A stretch of 22,511 nt of DNA from Chara braunii. Lineage: Eukaryota; Streptophyta; Charophyceae; Charales; Characeae. Positions 20,405-22,511 of the stretch are shown here, piece by piece. The notes beneath the pieces are model-generated. The model searched no databases. It was not told the DNA's origin and was given only the letters and a program-made list of their open reading frames with translations. The DNA lies in the NCBI GenBank assembly GCA_003427395.1, contig BFEA01000319.1, positions 1,078,907-1,101,417 on the forward strand, given 5' to 3'. The position numbers and the translations under genes were made by a program. Numbering within the stretch: the first letter of the stretch is position 1; each line of letters starts with the position of its first letter.

Positions 20405-20490
20405 AGCGTCTTTGAACTCACACCACACACACACAACACCACACCACGGACACCGCGATCAACACGTCCGTCTACCATTGGGCCACACAA
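20405..20490 (-). repeat. Candidate tRNA-derived SINE head
   Basis: On the minus strand TGGCCCAATGG (plus 20475-20485) fits the pol III A box, and GAGTTCAAAG (about 20410-20420) weakly fits the B box, spaced about 55 bp apart, with a TG-rich insertion between. ACGGAC and GTCCGT between them could pair like an anticodon stem, but the loop is too long for a real tRNA. It is not a functional tRNA. A body and tail cannot be delimited. Confidence 0.4.
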
Positions 20491-20779
20491 GCATTGTTCG
20501 AGGGTGGCTTCAAAAGCGGCATCAGATTTGAGTCTGACATTGTACCACACCGCGTAGAGAGGAGAAGAGTCGCTATGCAAACACGTTGGACGTCCCCCAG
20601 CCGTGAGGGAAAAACACAACTGCCGAAGAAAGCGAAATTGCTTGAACTGCCAGTGCTTGGCCCAGCTATTGCCACAGAAAAAGAAAAAAAAATAGAGTAC
20701 AAATGTTCCTTGTCAGATGAATTTGGGCACTCCTGTAGAGGCCCATGCGTTTCCTTAAATTGTGGCTTGTATGCGGGCA

Positions 20780-21015
20780 CGACTCAAGGAAGTACTGGTG
20801 GTTTCATAGTGCAGAACTGTGATGTTAATATACCAACAAGATCGACTGTAATCCAAGGAAAAGAACAGCACATGTCTCACTGCAACTGTGGTACAGGTGG
20901 ATTATATCACCAAAAGACTGCCCGGCACCTGATACCCAAGCAAGGACTATGTGCGAAATCTGCTTTGGGAGTGCTAAACTCTATGCCAAACAGCTGTAGA
21001 TCCTGCAGCCATGCA
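20780..21015 (+). repeat. Palindromic repeat D, copy A
   Basis: Starts AGTACTGGTGGTTTC, contains GCGAAATCTGCTTTGGGAG and GCCAAACAGCTGTAGATCC, and ends GCAGCC, all matching copy B in order. The word CCAAGGAAAAGAACAGCAC at 20855 matches the far end of copy B in reverse orientation, so this copy is rearranged or has a second inverted piece nested in it. Confidence 0.65.
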
Positions 21016-21100
21016 CGCTGCCATCTTCCCCCGAACATGTCGCATATGCTTTGTACTCGAGTTTTCAAAAAAAAACAAAAATTTGAATAGAACACACATG

Positions 21101-21167
21101 CCGTGACATGCGTTGTATTCGAAAATCACGGCTTCTTTTCGAATAGAACGCGCATGCGTTCTAATCG
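21101..21167. repeat. Two adjacent hairpins
   Basis: GCCGTGA (21101-21107) pairs with TCACGGC (21126-21132). Directly after, 21140-21167 is a 28-nt palindrome (CGAATAGAACGCGC with ATGCGTTCTAATCG) with one mismatch in its first 12 pairs. GAATAGAACGC also occurs in the arms of the 2561-2671 MITE, so a shared origin is possible. Confidence 0.5.
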
Positions 21168-21249
21168 GATAGAAAGCAACCTAGTCGGCTGTATTAGTTC
21201 ACAACGCGAATGAATTCTGTTAGAGGACAGTAGTCTCTTCGAGTTTGGC

Positions 21250-21516
21250 GGCCCTGGTCGTGAATTCAGTGTTTCCGCGGTGAGACGTGCCAACGGAAAA
21301 GAACAACACACGTCACACCGCGAAAACAACCATGTCGTGACCGCGACCGCCAGATCAAAGAGAAAGCTGGCCTGACTGCTAGCTGTAGATCTGTTTGGCG
21401 TAAAGCTTAGCGTGCCCTAAAGCGTATTTCCAGTCCCTGCAGGCTACCTGTTATTGAGCAGTCTATAATGCTTACACCTGGGGGTTAAAGCCTTAAACCA
21501 CCAGTACTTGGGGCCG
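21250..21516 (-). repeat. Palindromic repeat D, copy C
   Basis: Read on the minus strand it starts CCCCAAGTACTGGTGGTTTA at 21516, contains CGCCAAACAGATCTAC, and ends GTTCTTTTCCGTTGG near 21291, as copy B does. Its distal end contains a strong hairpin: 21272-21289 pairs with 21309-21326 (16 of 18), and weaker pairing extends the stem outward to about 45 bp per arm. Confidence 0.7.
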
Positions 21517-21624
21517 GCCTTAGCATTAACGCTACGAAAATTTTGCAGCCCGCAGGCCGTGGATAAATCGAATCCACAGCCCGTGTCGCTTCGACCTCCG
21601 GCGCGCAGTGCGGCGGCGCGCAGT
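21517..21624. other. Spacer between head-to-head repeat D copies
   Basis: 108 bp with a tandem GCGCAGTGCGGCG-type duplication at its right end. No gene. Confidence 0.5.
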
Positions 21625-21945
21625 GCCCAAGTACTGGTGGTTTACGGGTGTGGTAATATACAATCCACCTTCACCCCAATTAGTCGTGATTGAAAATCAA
21701 AGACTGCCGGACAACTGATACTCTGCAAAGACTGACTGAATCCGAAATCTGTCGAGGGAGCGCTAATCTCTACACGCCAAACAGATCCAGGTTCCGCAGC
21801 CAGAGTCTGACCTGCTATTCTACTCTGGAGTGGTCGCCCTGGTCACAAGTTGGTTGCTTTCGTGCGGAGACATGCGCCGTTCTTTTCCTTGGATCGCAGT
21901 CGAGTCAATCCGTTCGATACATTCGCATTGCAACTTTGCGCTCTT
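21625..21945 (+). repeat. Palindromic repeat D, copy B
   Basis: Starts CCCAAGTACTGGTGGTTTA, head-to-head with copy C, contains ACGCCAAACAGATCC and GGTCGCCCTGGTCAC, and ends GTTCTTTTCCTTGGATCG. This is the most complete copy. No ORF is shared between copies; the family looks non-coding. Confidence 0.7.
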
Positions 21946-21980
21946 AAAAAAAGGGTAAGTTTAAAAAATATCGGGGCGTG

Positions 21981-22125
21981 GTAGTTTCACAGCAAAAATA
22001 TTGGCGGTGCCCAAGTTTGGTTGCAAAAATATATCTTTCGTTGCAGTTTTAGAGCTCCCGGTTGTTTCACAGCAATAATATTTGAGGGCGAGGTCCCGCT
22101 TTCCTTGCAAAAATAGATATTTCGG
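21981..22125 (+). repeat. ~80-bp tandem direct repeat
   Basis: Two diverged units: GTTTCACAGCAAAAATAT (21984) and GTTTCACAGCAATAATAT (22064), followed by TTGCAAAAATATATCTTTCG (22021) and TTGCAAAAATAGATATTTCG (22105). The period is 80-84 bp. Confidence 0.8.
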
Positions 22126-22325
22126 ACCCGTATAACATTTCTGCCGCCAAACTTCAAAAACACTCTATTTCTGCAATTACCCCTAAAAAAAATTCTTTTT
22201 TCCGCGTTTGCGTTTGTCACTCGCCGCTGAGTGACACCCGGCATGAAAAATAATAACATATACGTTAAACCAGAAAGAAACTATGCGGAGTAGACCCGCA
22301 CTGCAAACAACTCTTTTGCATCAGT

Positions 22326-22460
22326 GCACCCATCAGAATTACTCACAAAATCATTAGATAATAAAAGACAAGTAGAAAAATCAAACACGGCACCCGATCA
22401 GAATTCCTCACAAAATCATTAGATAATGAAAGACAAGTAAAAAAATCAAACAAGGCACCC
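22326..22460 (+). repeat. 65-bp tandem duplication
   Basis: Two units beginning GCACCC at 22326 and 22390, each with CAGAATT(A/C)CTCACAAAA and ATCATTAGATAAT. A third GCACCC at 22455 starts a unit that diverges at once. The units are over 90% identical, so the duplication is recent compared with the neighbouring 80-bp repeat. Confidence 0.9.
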
Positions 22461-22511
22461 CCCTTTGAAGTTTGAACCCCTTTCAGCCCGTCAAAGCCTT
22501 CTTTATACCCT

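Noticed and set aside
20405-20490. Functional tRNA gene
   Set aside because: The B box is weak, a TG expansion disrupts the variable/T-arm region, and no acceptor stem pairs.

Overview
The window reads as repeat-filled intergenic DNA from a large eukaryotic nuclear genome. Evidence for this: long homopolymer and microsatellite tracts, A-tailed short retroposons, palindromic MITE-like elements, and a non-LTR (LINE) retrotransposon with separate ORF1 and ORF2. The CCHC-bearing ORF1 and the L1-like EN/RT organisation resemble plant and green-algal (streptophyte) LINEs, but the species cannot be fixed from sequence alone. I see no convincing host protein-coding gene, tRNA gene, rRNA gene, operon or CRISPR array.

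Layout. 1-2.2 kb: an AT-rich flank with a candidate hAT-like MITE built from GAACATGTTC palindromes (155-526), then the decayed 3' end of a LINE ORF2 that keeps a zinc-finger-like C-terminus (1404-2179). 2.2-7 kb: a 111-bp palindromic MITE (2561-2671); several copies of an extremely short A-tailed retroposon, one bounded by a perfect 14-bp target-site duplication (3375-3549); a nearly pure poly-A insertion with its own duplication (4195-4258); a second, minus-strand reverse-transcriptase relic (4325-4785); and one unassigned 272-codon ORF (5124-5942). 7-11.1 kb: three diverged copies of a ~400-bp repeat (R1-R3), each followed by a CAT trinucleotide tract, one of which is expanded to ~1 kb. This ends in a 180-bp TG/AG compound microsatellite. 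11.1-19.6 kb: a LINE on the plus strand, with a purine-rich leader, an open ORF1 (849 codons, CCHC knuckle), and an ORF2 with endonuclease and reverse transcriptase that stays in one frame over 1,310 codons but carries four in-frame stops. 19.6-22.5 kb: a TG-rich tract, a 126-bp tandem array with pol III B-box-like sequence, a tRNA-like SINE head, three copies of a palindromic ~250-bp repeat, and two small tandem duplications at the right edge.

How it fits together. The LINE encodes the kind of machinery (endonuclease, RT) that could mobilise A-tailed RNAs, and the short retroposon and poly-A insertion look like products of target-primed reverse transcription. Whether this LINE family is the responsible one cannot be told from the window. 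The LINE and the 1.4-2.2 kb relic appear to be relatives: they share a C-terminal stretch, but only the relic continues into the zinc-finger-like region. The most unusual observations are the ~60-nt structured retroposon core, the tail-only insertion, the unrecognised C-terminal domain of ORF1, and the repeat family whose members end in CAT tracts.
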